From Rhynchopus euleeides (lineage: Eukaryota > Euglenozoa > Diplonemea > Diplonemida > Diplonemidae): a stretch of DNA of 64,000 nucleotides. Each line of letters begins with the position of its first letter. Positions within the stretch are counted from its first letter, which is position 1. A program made the position numbers and the translations under genes. Of the stretch, positions 23,742-33,396 are shown piece by piece. The stretch is from assembly GCA_963210315.1 (NCBI GenBank), contig OY723289.1, positions 1,984,001-2,048,000 on the forward strand, given 5' to 3'. Below the pieces are notes generated by a model. The model was given only the letters and a program-made list of their open reading frames with translations. It was not told where the DNA came from and did no database searches.

Positions 23742-24476
23742 GTGACGCGCCGCATCCGCCCCCCCGCCCACGTGGACCCGAATAGGAAGGGCGCGAGGGA
23801 GGCCCGCTCGCGCATCCCTGCAGACACAGCCCCAGGGCTCACCCTGTACTTTGACGGTGGTGCGCGCGACAATGGCACCCCCTTCGCCGTGGCGGGGGCA
23901 GGGGCGGTGCTATACCAAGACGGTTGCAAGGTTTCAGAGAAAGTACTCCCGCTGCTGAACGTGCGTAGCAACAACATTGCTGAGTACGAGGCGCTCCGTG
24001 CAGGTCTGCGCCTCCTCGAGAGGGGTGATGCCCCTGAGGGCCCAGTCACAGTGCGGGGCGACTCCCAGGTGGTGCTGCGCCAGCTCCAAGGGGACTCATT
24101 GTGCCGGGATGCCGCCCTCCGTCCTCTGTTCCTCAGCACGTCCCGGCTAGCTGCGGACCTCCAACCGAGGTTCACTCTCACATACGAGCATGTGAAGAGG
24201 GAATCCAACACAGATGCTGATGCCCTCAGTAACGCCGCGATGGACGAGGCTGAAAGGCTGGGGGCCTCACGGCAGCAGCTCCAGCAGGACCTCACGGTTC
24301 CAGAGCAGTATCCTGGGGAAGGCTGCCTCGCTGAAGGGGCTCTGCAGCATGGTGACGAAAGTAGGCACTGGGCCCTGGCATTGCGGCCATGCTGCCAACT
24401 CAACAGTCCTCACGGCGATCGGTGGATCTGTGGCGGCGGGCCTGTCGAGGAGGGCCCAGCTGAACCCTGCCACTGA
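23742..24476 (+). CDS. RNase HI-domain protein, 5' end undefined
   Basis: Ribonuclease H type I cleaves the RNA of RNA-DNA hybrids. The domain spans about 23840-24260 and has all four acidic residues in order: YFDGG, NNIAEYEAL, VRGDSQVV and SNTDADALSNAAMD. It resembles the bacterial/plant-type RNase HI domain (RVT_3). No ATG opens this frame. An upstream exon is likely, with acceptor-like AGs after the AC repeat at 23708 or in CTCCCAG at 23736. No reverse transcriptase is adjacent, so whether this is a host gene or a retroelement remnant cannot be told. A second frame (24484-25023) begins 7 bases after the stop. Confidence 0.75.
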   Translation: MTRRIRPPAHVDPNRKGAREARSRIPADTAPGLTLYFDGGARDNGTPFAVAGAGAVLYQDGCKVSEKVLPLLNVRSNNIAEYEALRAGLRLLERGDAPEGPVTVRGDSQVVLRQLQGDSLCRDAALRPLFLSTSRLAADLQPRFTLTYEHVKRESNTDADALSNAAMDEAERLGASRQQLQQDLTVPEQYPGEGCLAEGALQHGDESRHWALALRPCCQLNSPHGDRWICGGGPVEEGPAEPCH

Positions 24477-24483
24477 GTCGGTG

Positions 24484-25023
24484 ATGCGCAGCCTCCAAGC
24501 GCACCTGGCTGTGCCAGCCCCCAGCCGGACGGATACAGTGTTCCATGATCGCGGAATGGCGTGGGCCGCTACCTTCGCTCCGCAGCCGCACTACCCTGAG
24601 GGTTGGCAGCAATCGGCCCAGCAGTGGGCGGCGCGTGGTCGGCAGGCCAACAGCCGGGTAGGGCGCCCATGGGAGCGGAGGGGCGCTGCCCCCCGAACTG
24701 CTCCCCCTGGTGCCAGGAGGAACGCAAAGGTGCTTGCCTGCAAGTTGCATTGGAAGCCCCGTTGCTCGGCATGCCAGAAGCGGCGCCTCCCGGAGGAGGT
24801 GTGCTGCCGCAACCACCACAAGGAGGGGGACGGGCTCCCGGTCACTATGGGCTTCTGCAAACGCCACAGCATGGACCGATGCGGTGACTGCTACAGCGAT
24901 GGCAAAACACTACCACATTGCTGCCAAGCACACCACGCCGGCTATGCTGCACGCCCTCCTCCCCGGAGTGGCACTGAGTTGGCCCCACACTCTAACCCGA
25001 GTGGGGCCTCCGCTGTGACGTAG
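24484..25023 (+). CDS. Tandem Cys/His (B-box-like) zinc-motif protein, 179 codons
   Basis: I do not recognise the family. The C-terminal half has two 27-residue motifs (24739-24819 and 24856-24936) with identical spacing: C-x2-H-x4-C-x2-C-x9-C-C-x2-H-H. Each could bind one or two zinc ions. The first part of the spacing recalls B-box fingers but the fit is not exact. The N-terminal half is Arg/Ala/Pro-rich. The frame opens 7 bases after the RNase H frame stops and is in another phase, so it may be a separate gene, a downstream cistron or part of a gene whose exon structure I cannot resolve. No C-rich acceptor is obvious before this ATG. Confidence 0.5.
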   Translation: MRSLQAHLAVPAPSRTDTVFHDRGMAWAATFAPQPHYPEGWQQSAQQWAARGRQANSRVGRPWERRGAAPRTAPPGARRNAKVLACKLHWKPRCSACQKRRLPEEVCCRNHHKEGDGLPVTMGFCKRHSMDRCGDCYSDGKTLPHCCQAHHAGYAARPPPRSGTELAPHSNPSGASAVT

Positions 25024-25781
25024 AAATGGGCGGGGGTGGGCAATGATCCGCGCAGGATCTCCCCACACAAAACGTGGTCACCACACACACACACACACTG
25101 GAAGCCGGGGATTGCCTGCTGATACTGAGACGCAATCTTCGCGACGACGCGTTGAAGAGAGCGCGGAATAGCCGCCGAACGAAAGATGGAGGGAGAGGGG
25201 ATGCAGCGGGTGCGCTTTGGAACCGCACGTATCACCTGCTTCCGGAGGAAACGGGAAACGAGAAGGACAGACAGTACGTGTCTTGCGCTCCAGAAAGACC
25301 CAACGCAGGCTCTTCAACACGGACAATGCGGGGTCTCTTCAACTTCAGTGCCACCTGCTCGCCAACGCTGTGTTGCAGGTTGCTTCACGTGTCGGATGGG
25401 TGACCCAGCACTTCACCTGCAGCGCAAGCATTTCAACATATTGCCCAACGACGACCCATCCAAAGTGAGAGTACGCGGTGCTCCTCCTCGGTTATTCTCG
25501 GTGATGCGCTGTCCGTGCCATTCATGTAGGTTGTCCGGACGGACACGCTTCTTGTGCCTGACATGTGAGCTTGAAGTGTTTGTCTCGCAATAACGGGACA
25601 CCATGTCCTGTCTCCTCCTCCCCTTCCACCGGGGATGACATCCAGTTCCCTGTCCTCCCGACAGGCCAACCTGGAGTGCCAAGAGACGCCCCCCGAGCGT
25701 CTCTTGGCACTCCAGATTGGCCTGTGAGAGGGCTGAGGTGTGTGCGCGTGTGCGTATAGGGCCTCAAAGGCAACCACCCTA

Positions 25782-25858
25782 AAAAGGTGTGTTTATGTCA
25801 CCCCCCTCCCGATTTTTGCACCTGGGGGGGGTGACATATACACGGGGGGTGGTAGGTA
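25782..25858. repeat. GTGTTTATGTCACC hairpin module, copy 2
   Basis: Arms AAAGGTGTGTTTATGTCACC and GGTGACATATACACGGGG surround a short loop with TTTTTGCACC. It ends in GGTGGTAGGTA, the complement of the CCTACCACC start of copy 1. Confidence 0.7.
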
Positions 25859-25860
25859 GT

Positions 25861-26420
25861 CAAATAATAGTGCCTTTTTGAAACGGGCATTTATAAAGTT
25901 TTTTCCGCTGAATAATCGTGGGGTGCACGATTATTCACTTTTGGCTATTTTCGGTCAGTTGTGGAAGAAAAATGAGCAATTTTCCCCGCAGAAATTTCAA
26001 AAAACTTGTTCTTTTGAATGTTGGGAGCCCCGTGCGGATCGTGGTGGGGTCATTTCGTCCATGGGGTGTCTGTCTTCACCCGTGACTGGTCGTCACCATT
26101 TTGGCTCATATTCGTCCACATGTCCGGCCTTGTGCCCCCAGTTTCAACACGAAAATGAGCCCAGACGGTGACTGCCAGTAAGGGGTGAAGACAGACACCC
26201 CATGGCTAAAATGACCCCACTACGATCCGCACAGATTCCAAATATGCAAACGGACGAGGTTTTTGCGATGTTTGTCCCCAGAACTGACCAGAAAACTTGC
26301 AAAAGTGAATAATCGTGCACCCCACGATTATTCCCCCCCGTCAACTTTTTGACCTTTTTTGGGCCCCTCAATTATACCCGCCCGTTCGCCAATTAATAGT
26401 GGAGTGCACGATTATTTGCC
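25861..26420. repeat. Palindromic element with AATAATCGTG ends
   Basis: The arms 25911-25944 and 26299-26332 are inverted copies, and each is itself a small hairpin (AATAATCGTG / CACGATTATT). Inside, 26030-26110 and 26150-26240 are also inverted to each other around the core GTGCGGATCGTGGTGGGGTC. The symmetry centre is near 26121. Outer copies of the motif at 25861 and 26391-26416 may be the true ends. The same core occurs in the tandem array at 51.4-52.3 kb. Confidence 0.7.
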
Positions 26421-28044
26421 CCCCCCCCAGTAATAAAACAAATGAACCCGATGTGCGACACCCCTCTCCTCTCTGCCTCGGTGCCGGAAAGATTGCGGGT
26501 GGCGGGAGGCGTGTGTGAACATCACTTTTGGGCAACAACTTGAACAAGGCAAGAAGGTTAAAAAGACAACCTGTGTCAAAGAGATGGGGGGAGAGGGGCA
26601 GCGCTGTTGGGCAGCAAAGCCAACCTCCCCATCACGCTGCCGGAGGTTCCCCTTCTGACATGCCCTGGTTTGCGTTGTGTCGCACAGAACAGCAAATTAT
26701 CCCAGTCTACGTGGATCATCTTCCGTCCCCCCACACCACCCCCCTCCTTCAGAATTCTTCTTTTGAAGATACTGTGCCAGGTTTTTTTCTCTCTTTGCAA
26801 TCGCCGCCTCCCCCAAGAGCCCCTGATCACCTTCCATGGGTTCCCGTTCATCTTACTTTTCCCGACCTTACCCTGCCATCAGACGTTTCACGAAGGTCAG
26901 TGCGGTGGCTTCCAAGGGACTGCCAAACCAATGCAGCTCTGGAAGGCACAGAGCGGAATCATGCGTGGGTATTAGGTGGGGGTTGATGGGGTGAGTGTGT
27001 GGCAGGCAGGGGGAGAGGGGTTTCATTTGAACGTCGTGCAGAAAAAAGTGAGGCGCTCTCTCCAAATAGGGTGCTGCACCTGACACAGCGTAGCGTGTGA
27101 AGCCCCCCCTCCGCCCGGAGTTCGTGCACACAACCTCGGAGCCCTCCACAGCCCTCACATCAACCGCCCCCGATATCGATGCGCATCGACAGCAGGGGCT
27201 GGACAGAGCTGCACATGCCTTCTTGTTTCGCTGTGTGCAATCACTGCATGTGGTGAGGGGTTGGTTTGAACTTTTTATGTGTCGCCTTCACCTTTTTTTT
27301 TCGATCCCGCAAGAGATCCCCCTGCCCCCCCCTCCCCCGCCACTCCCTCAGACCTGCACAGCTCTGGGACTGCGCCGGCAGTATGCCGGGGGCCAAGACA
27401 TGGCTCGGTGGCGCTGCTCAGGCGCACCTTGAGCTGCCTCTGAGACGAGACATGTGTCCGCGTGTCTGTGTGTGTCACAGATTTAGACTGAGGAATGTAT
27501 TCATTTGTGTACCCCTTCCCGACCCGAATCCCGTTTGTGCCTGGTGCTGTGCTTTTCCTTTTCTGGCTGCGTTGTGAGCAGACCGGATCACATCAATTAT
27601 GGGCCTCCTGAAGCGTGTTCATCTTGTGCCCTCCTCGTTCAGACCCAGCTGTGTTGAATTGAAACGGTTTTTAGTTTGGTGATGCAACGCCGCTAGAGGA
27701 CACCGCTAACCCCCCCCCCCCCCCTCCCCGAACCCAAGAACCGAAGAACGAAAGACTCAAAGTAACGCTGCTGGCCCCCCCCCCCCCACCCCCCGTTGCC
27801 ACAAACAACGCCGCGGGGAAAGTTTCAATAAAAACAAACAAAAATGCGTGAAATGGGGGAGAAGAGGGGTGTGGGTGAGGGGGTGGGCGGGCTGGGCTGG
27901 TCTTGAGGCCACCGCAATGAGGATACCGTAAAAAAGATCGGCTCAACATAAAGAAGTCCTGAAGCCAGGGAGCGCGTCCCTCCCGCTCCATGTTCCCCCC
28001 CATTCCCCCCCCCCCCCCTTCCACCCAGCTGCTACTCAGGCATG

Positions 28045-28320
28045 TCGCTAAGCGTCGACCGTCGACCCAGTGATTTTGGGTTTCCCCCCCCATAAAAAAG
28101 CGTCGACCCAGCGTCGACCCAGTGGACTGGGTTGACGCTTGGTCGAGGCTTGGAGCGTCGACCCAGTGGACCAACTGGGTTGCCATTCAAGCCTGGACCA
28201 AGCGTCAACCCATTTATTACACTAGGTCGACGCTAACCTAGCGTTGACCCGGTTCCACTGGGTCGACGCTCACCAAGCGTCGACCAAGCGTCAACCCACT
28301 TTCACTGGGTCGACGTCGAA
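28045..28320. repeat. Cluster of AGCGTCGACCCAGTGG words in both orientations
   Basis: About ten copies of a 10-16-base word centred on the palindrome GTCGAC alternate in orientation with their complements (CCACTGGGTCGACGCT). The stretch can fold many ways. No gene. Confidence 0.75.
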
Positions 28321-28348
28321 GAGAGTATGGTTTTGCAGGAACAGATGA

Positions 28349-28398
28349 TCACTACCGTGGCCTCCGGCGGCTGGGGGGCTCCGCCCCCCAGACCCCCC
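28349..28398 (+). repeat. Dispersed GC hairpin repeat, copy 2
   Basis: Same unit as at 1467, with ACTACCGTGGCC, then the 9-bp CTGGGGGGC stem and the trailing C run. The base before ACTACC differs from the other copies. Confidence 0.85.
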
Positions 28399-28499
28399 TG
28401 TGACGTATGTCTCGTACTCAAGTCATTCGATTCCCACCGGGTCAGGGAATCCAAACTCCAGTCGCCTCAGGGGGACGCAGCCAACTCACACAGAATCTG

Positions 28500-28675
28500 T
28501 ACCTACCACCCCCCGTGTATATGTCACCCCCCCCAGGTGCAAAAATCGGGAGGGGGGTGACATGAACACACCTTTTCGGGGGTGACATAAACACGGGGGG
28601 CGGTAGGTTAGTGTATGTCACCCCCCCGCCAGGGCCGCCTGGGGGTGACATATACACGGGGGGTGGTAGGTACGC
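28500..28675. repeat. Double GTGTTTATGTCACC / CCTACCACC hairpin module, copy 3
   Basis: Opens CCTACCACCCCCCGTG and closes GGGGGGTGGTAGGTA, with internal inverted copies of ATGTCACCCCCC around CAGGTGCAAAAATCGGG. It is the most complex form of the module also seen at 23120 and 25782. Confidence 0.75.
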
Positions 28676-28689
28676 CCACAATGAACAGA

Positions 28690-28733
28690 TGTTCACTACC
28701 GTGGCCTCCGGCGGCTGGGGGGCTCTGCCCCAG
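28690..28733 (+). repeat. Dispersed GC hairpin repeat, copy 3 (3' diverged)
   Basis: Matches the other copies up to GGGGGGCTC, then changes to TGCCCCAGGCCTCTGG. The adjoining 18 bases (from 28731) recur inverted at 35892-35909. Confidence 0.8.
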
Positions 28734-28779
28734 GCCTCTGGCTAATTCGGGTCGAACGTTAAGTTTCTCCGTGCCGGGG

Positions 28780-29375
28780 GGGGGAGGGGGGGGGGGCCCG
28801 GGGCTAAGTTGGCATGATACGCGTTTCAGAGCACGTTTTTGGCGGGGGCGATACGTGATACGTATCCGATACGGCAACGGCGCTGATACGGCAGGCGTGC
28901 CCCCGAGCCCCTTCCTAGACACGTATCCGATACGGCGTCCGGATAAGGTGTTCAGTGAACCCGTGCCTGGTCAGGCAGGTAGGGCAGCTGCCCCACCGAT
29001 TTAGTTTCAGTTCGAAACCTTGGTAGGGCAGGCCTGACCAGCCTGCCCGACCAAGAATATTATTTCTGATCTGCCCCCGCCCCCCTGGGCCCACTGGGGC
29101 CCAGGGAGCAGGGCGATTCCGAACTATTGTCCCAATGACCCACCGAATTTGATCAGTGCTTGACTGAAGTCAGCCTGAGAACATATGTTCACTACCGTGG
29201 CCTCCGGCGGCTGGGGGGCTCCGCCCCCCAGACCCCCTGAAAGGCGATCTGCTGGCTCCTGGGTATGGGGACCGAAACACTGACCCCATGCAGTGATACG
29301 CGAGACGCGAATCGTGATACGTGATACGTATCACGTATCACGCCAACTTAGCCCTAGGGGGGGGGGGGGGGCTAC
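28780..29375. repeat. Inverted-repeat element with GCTAAGTTGGC ends
   Basis: The left arm (about 28796-28820, GGGGCTAAGTTGGC then TGATACGCG) is complementary to the right arm (about 29332-29360, GTATCACGCCAACTTAGCCC). Both ends abut long G runs. Inside are repeated GATACGTATC words and copy 4 of the GC hairpin repeat. Confidence 0.65.
29186..29239 (+). repeat. Dispersed GC hairpin repeat, copy 4
   Basis: Full-length copy from TGTTCACTACCGTGG through the CTGGGGGGC hairpin to the C run. It lies inside the inverted-repeat element 28780-29375. Confidence 0.85.
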
Positions 29376-29713
29376 CCTACCCTACACGGTGGGATCTTGT
29401 AAATTTTACATGTATAACTACAAGTATATACATGTATTATACATGTATAATACTTGCATGTCAACTATTATACATGTATAATACATGTATATGCCTGAAA
29501 TATACATGTAAAATACATGTATATCAAGTAAAAATACAAGTATAATACTTGCATGTCAACTATTATACTTGTGTATTTTTACTTGATATACATGTATTTT
29601 ACATGTATATTTCAGGCATTTACATGTATTTTACATGTATAATACTTGTCATGCAAGTATTATACATGTAAAATACATGTAAATGCCTGAAATATACATG
29701 TAAAATACATGTA

Positions 29714-30523
29714 CCGTAAACGGAAAAAGGGTGGACCGTAAAAATGTTCCAAGTTCCCAAAAAAAGGCCAAACGTTCCATCTTTTTTACGGTCCACCATT
29801 TATTGGGACTGAATATGGAAAAGACAATGCGTTTTTCGCCCGCGGGCTGGTGGGTTGCGGGGCGCGGACTGCGGCCTCCACGCCGCAGACACCCACACGT
29901 AGGCCTCCCGACCTCCCAGCTTTGGACCCTCCCTCCACCACCGCAACCAACACCAGCAAGAGAAGCAAGTCCTCCCTGCGTGTGGAAAAGGCACGATCAC
30001 CACCACTCACCTCGAGACTCACCCACCACCACACCTCGAGAAGTGTAGTACCATGCAAGGAGCATTCCGGTAGAAGTAAAAGTAGAACCTGCTGCACGAG
30101 CCCACAAATGCAGCCACAGTACGGCAGGGCGCGCAGACAGAAGCTGAGACCACCGGGCTCCCTCCAGATGTAAATTCGTGAATCAGTGCCCGGAAAATTA
30201 AGGGAAATCGTACTCCTTTAGTGTAGTACACCCTGTAGTAACTGTGGGAGAACAGTTCCCGGACGATGGTGAGCGCACACTCTGTGCTGAGGCCCTGTGG
30301 TGTTAATCCTGCAGCTTCAGTCGTACGATTTCCTTGGTTCCTTCGCGACTTCGTCGCGAAGGAACTCGTAAAAAAAACCGCCAAGTCCACGATCCCAACC
30401 GTAAAATAGGTGGACCGTAAAAATGTTCCAAGTTCCGGAAAAATCCCATTTGTTCCATCTTTTTTACGGTCCACCTATAGTACGGTTCACCTTTATTACG
30501 GTCCACAATATTTCCGTTTACGG
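29714..30523 (+). mobile_element. Nested element B, copy 1 (810 bp)
   Basis: Ends CCGTAAACGGAAA / TTTCCGTTTACGG with TA on each side. The flanks AATACATG-TA and TA-TATCAAG join into AATACATGTATATCAAG, which exists uninterrupted at about 31041-31052 and 33185-33200, so the empty site is seen directly. GGACCGTAAAAA recurs near both ends as a likely binding site. There is a GC-rich middle with small hairpins and no protein. It is a non-autonomous, MITE-like element with a TA target. Confidence 0.9.
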
Positions 30524-30698
30524 TATATCAAGTAAAAATACATGTATAATAGTTGACATGCAAGTATTATACATGTATTTTTACTTGATATACATGTATT
30601 TTACATGTATATTTCAGGCATTTACATGTATTTTACATGTATAATACTTGCATGACAAGTATTATACATGTAAAATACATGTAAATGCCTGAAATATA

Positions 30699-31027
30699 CC
30701 GTATACGTAAATATTATGGAACGTAAATATTATGGAACGGGCCCATTTTTGGCCGGTCCGTTCCATAATATTTACAGGGCCAGTTGGGGACTCGGTGGTG
30801 AGGACGGCTTGCGTCAGGAATCGCGCGAAAAGTGCACGAGTAGGTCCCGTCAGGGACTCTGTATGCCGTCCGATCACCTGGTCCAAGTCCCCGAGTCGCA
30901 GAAAGCCCTGTAAATATTATGGAACGAAAAAAATCTGGAACGCCAACCCACCAGCGTTCCAAAATATTTACGTTCCATAATATTTACGTTCCATAATATT
31001 TACGTTCCAAAATATTTACGTATACGG
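30699..31027 (+). mobile_element. Nested element C, copy 1 (329 bp)
   Basis: Ends CCGTATACGTAAATATT and its complement, with TA on both sides. The flanks GAAATA-TA and TA-CATGTAAAA join to a sequence found intact at about 29506-29525. Repeated GTTCCATAATATTTAC 16-mers form the arms. The core 30775-30910 has nested complementary stems like a structured RNA. The termini share the TACCGTAWACG pattern with B, so B and C probably use related transposases. Confidence 0.9.
30775..30910 (+). other. Structured core of element C (RNA-like fold)
   Basis: Four stems nest within 136 bases: CAGGGC (30775-30780) with GCCCTG (30905-30910), GGGGACT (30786-30792) with AGTCCCC (30886-30892), GGACGGC (30802-30808) with GCCGTCC (30865-30871), and the small hairpin GTCCC/GGGAC (30844-30857). 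The same core is in copy 2 (about 32920-33055). Its identity is unknown; no tRNA or hammerhead consensus is visible. Confidence 0.5.
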
Positions 31028-31067
31028 TACATGTAAAATACATGTATATCAAGTAAAAATACATGTA

Positions 31068-31876
31068 CCGTAAACGGAAAAAGGGTGGACCGTAAAAATG
31101 TTCCAAGTTCCCAAAAAAAGGCCAAACGTTCCATTTTTTTTACGGTCCACCATTTATTGGGACTGAATATGGAAAAGACAATGCGATTTTCGCCCGCGGG
31201 CTGGTGGGTTGCGGGGCGCGGACTGCGGCCTCCACGCCGCAGACTCCCGCACGTAGGCCTCCCGACCTCCCAGCTTTGGACCCTCCCTCCACCACCGCAA
31301 CCAACACCAGCAAGAGAAGCAAGTCCTCCCTGCGTGTGGAAAGGGCACGATCACCACCACTCACCTCGAGACTCACCCACCACCACACCTCGAGAAGTGT
31401 AGTACCATGCAAGGAGCGTTCCGGTAGAAGTAAAAGTAGAACCTGCTGCACGAGCCCACAAAAGCAGCCACAGTACGGCAGGGCGCGCAGACAGAAGCTG
31501 AGACCACCGGGCTCCCTCCAGATGTAAATTCGTGAATCAGTGCCCGGAAAATTCAGGGAAATCGTACTCCTTTAGTGTAGTACACCCTGCAGTAACTGTG
31601 GGAGAACAGTTCCCGGACGATGGTGAGCGCACACTCTGTGTTGAGGCCCTGCGGTGTTAATCCTGCAGCTTCAGTCGTGCGATTTCCTTGGTTCCTTCGC
31701 GACTTCGTCGAAGGAATTCGTAAAAAAAAACCGCCAAGTCCACTATCCCAACCGTAAAATAGGTGGACCGTAAAAATGTTCCAAGTTCCGGAAAAATCCC
31801 ATTTGTTCCATCTTTTTTACGGTCCACCTATAGTACGGTTCACCTTTATTACGGTCCACAATATTTCCGTTTACGG
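31068..31876 (+). mobile_element. Nested element B, copy 2 (809 bp)
   Basis: Same ends and direction as copy 1 and nearly identical throughout. TA flanks at 31066-31067 and 31877-31878. The joined flank AAATACATG-TA-TAATAGTTG is present uninterrupted near 33202-33222, a different target from copy 1, so this is an independent insertion and not a simple duplication. Confidence 0.9.
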
Positions 31877-31978
31877 TATAATAGTTGACATGCAAGTATT
31901 ATACATGTATTTTTACTTGATATACATGTATTTTACATGTATATTTCAGGCATATACATGTATTATACATGTATAATA

Positions 31979-32788
31979 CCGTAAACGGAAATATTGTGGA
32001 CCGTAATAAAGGTGAACCGTACTATAGGTGGACCGTAAAAAAGATGGAACAAATGGGATTTTTCCGGAACTTGGAACATTTTTACGGTCCACCTATTTTA
32101 CGGTTGGGATAGTGGACTTGGCGGTTTTTTTTACGAGTTCCTTCGTGACGAAGTCGCGAAGGAACCAAGGAAATCGTACGACTGAAGCTGCAGGATTAAC
32201 ACCACAGAGCCTCAGCACAGAGTGTGCGCTCACCATCGTCCGGGAACTGTTCTCCCACAGTTACTGCAGGGTGTACTACACTAAAGGAGTACGATTTCCC
32301 TGAATTTTCCGGGCACTGATTCACGAATTTACATCTGGAGGGAGCCCGGTGGTCTCAGCTTCTGTCTGCGCGCCCTGCCGTACTGTGGCTGCTTTTGTGG
32401 GCTCGTGCATCAGGTTCTACTTTTACTTCTACCGGAACGCTCCTTGCATGGTACTACACTTCTCGAGGTGTGGTGGTGGGTGAGTCTCGAGGTGAGTGGT
32501 GGTGATCGTGCCCTTTCCACACGCAGGGAGGACTTGCTTCTCTTGCTGGTGTTGGTTGCGGTGGTGGAGGGAGGGTCCAAAGCTGGGAGGTCGGGAGGCC
32601 TACGTGCGGGAGTCTGCGGCGTGGAGGCCGCAGTCCGCGCCCCGCAACCCACCAGCCCGCGGGCGAAAATCGCATTGTCTTTTCCATATGCAGTCCCAAT
32701 AAATAGTGGACCGTAAAAAAGATGGAACGTTTGGCCTTTTTTTGGGAACTTGGAACATTTTTACGGTCCACCCTTTTTCCGTTTACGG
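31979..32788 (-). mobile_element. Nested element B, copy 3 (810 bp, reverse)
   Basis: Reverse-complement copy of B with TA at 31977-31978 and 32789-32790. The joined flank ATGTATAA-TA-GTTGACATG occurs uninterrupted near 33298-33318. With copy 2 it forms a large inverted pair about 100 bases apart. Confidence 0.9.
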
Positions 32789-32827
32789 TAGTTGACATGC
32801 AAGTATTATACATGTATAATACATGTA

Positions 32828-33172
32828 CCGTATACGTAAATATTATGGAACGTAAATATTATGGAACGGGCCCATTTTTGGCCGGTCCGTTCCATAATAT
32901 TTACGTTCCATAATATTTACAGGGCCAGTTGGGGACTCGGTGGTGAGGACGGCTTGCGTCAGGAATCGCGCGAAAAGTGCACGAGTAGGTCCCGTCAGGG
33001 ACTCTGTATGCCGTCCGATCACCTGGTCCAAGTCCCCGAGTCGCAGAAAGCCCTGTAAATATTATGGAACGAAAAAAATCTGGAACGCCAACCCACCAGC
33101 GTTCCAAAATATTTACGTTCCATAATATTTACGTTCCATAATATTTACGTTCCAAAATATTTACGTATACGG
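32828..33172 (+). mobile_element. Nested element C, copy 2 (345 bp)
   Basis: Same ends and orientation as C copy 1, with TA at 32826-32827 and 33173-33174. It is 16 bp longer because it has one extra GTTCCATAATATTTAC unit in the left arm; the core is otherwise nearly identical. Confidence 0.9.
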
Positions 33173-33396
33173 TACATGTAAAATACATGTATATCAAGTA
33201 AAAATACATGTATAATAGTTGACATGCAAGTATTATACATGTATTTTTACTTGATATACATGTATTTTACATGTATATTTCAGGCATATACATGTATTAT
33301 ACATGTATAATAGTTGACATGCAAGTATTATACATGTATAATACATGTATTATACTTGTAGTTATACATGTAAAATTTACAAGATCCCACCGTGTA

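Larger units (their letters stand above)
25024..28348. other. Gene-free repeat-bearing stretch
   Basis: No frame with domain character in 3.3 kb. It includes an AC microsatellite (about 25083-25100), a short inverted pair near 25660-25725 (GGCCAACCTGGAGTGCC and its near complement), the palindromic element 25861-26420, C runs near 27710-27724 and 27777-27793, and the GTCGAC palindrome cluster at 28045-28320. Confidence 0.55.
29385..33394. mobile_element. Foldback element A1, filled with nested insertions
   Basis: Its ends are long inverted repeats starting CACGGTGGGATCTTG and running into a sequence made almost only of TACATGTA-like words. It is bounded by TA on both sides (29383-29384 and 33395-33396), and the joined flank would read CTACCC-TA-CCCTAGGG, telomere-like DNA. 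The span is 4010 bp; removing five nested TA-flanked insertions leaves about 0.9 kb of A sequence. It is strikingly AT-rich in a GC-rich genome and encodes no protein. A second, unfilled copy is at 50600-51259. The transposase that moved it is not in the window. Confidence 0.88.

Noticed and set aside
23742-25023. Reading the RNase H frame and the Cys/His frame as parts of a named retroelement
   Set aside because: There is no reverse transcriptase, integrase, terminal repeat or tail nearby, so the class cannot be assigned and the two frames are kept separate.
26091-26110. CCATTTTGGCTCA, a 13-base match to the dinoflagellate spliced leader
   Set aside because: It is partial, lies inside a palindromic repeat with a near-complementary partner, and lacks a GT donor in the right place. 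It is probably chance.
29714-32788. Roughly 100-codon frames inside element B copies
   Set aside because: They recur only because the element is repeated. They do not resemble a transposase and are short, so B is taken as non-autonomous.
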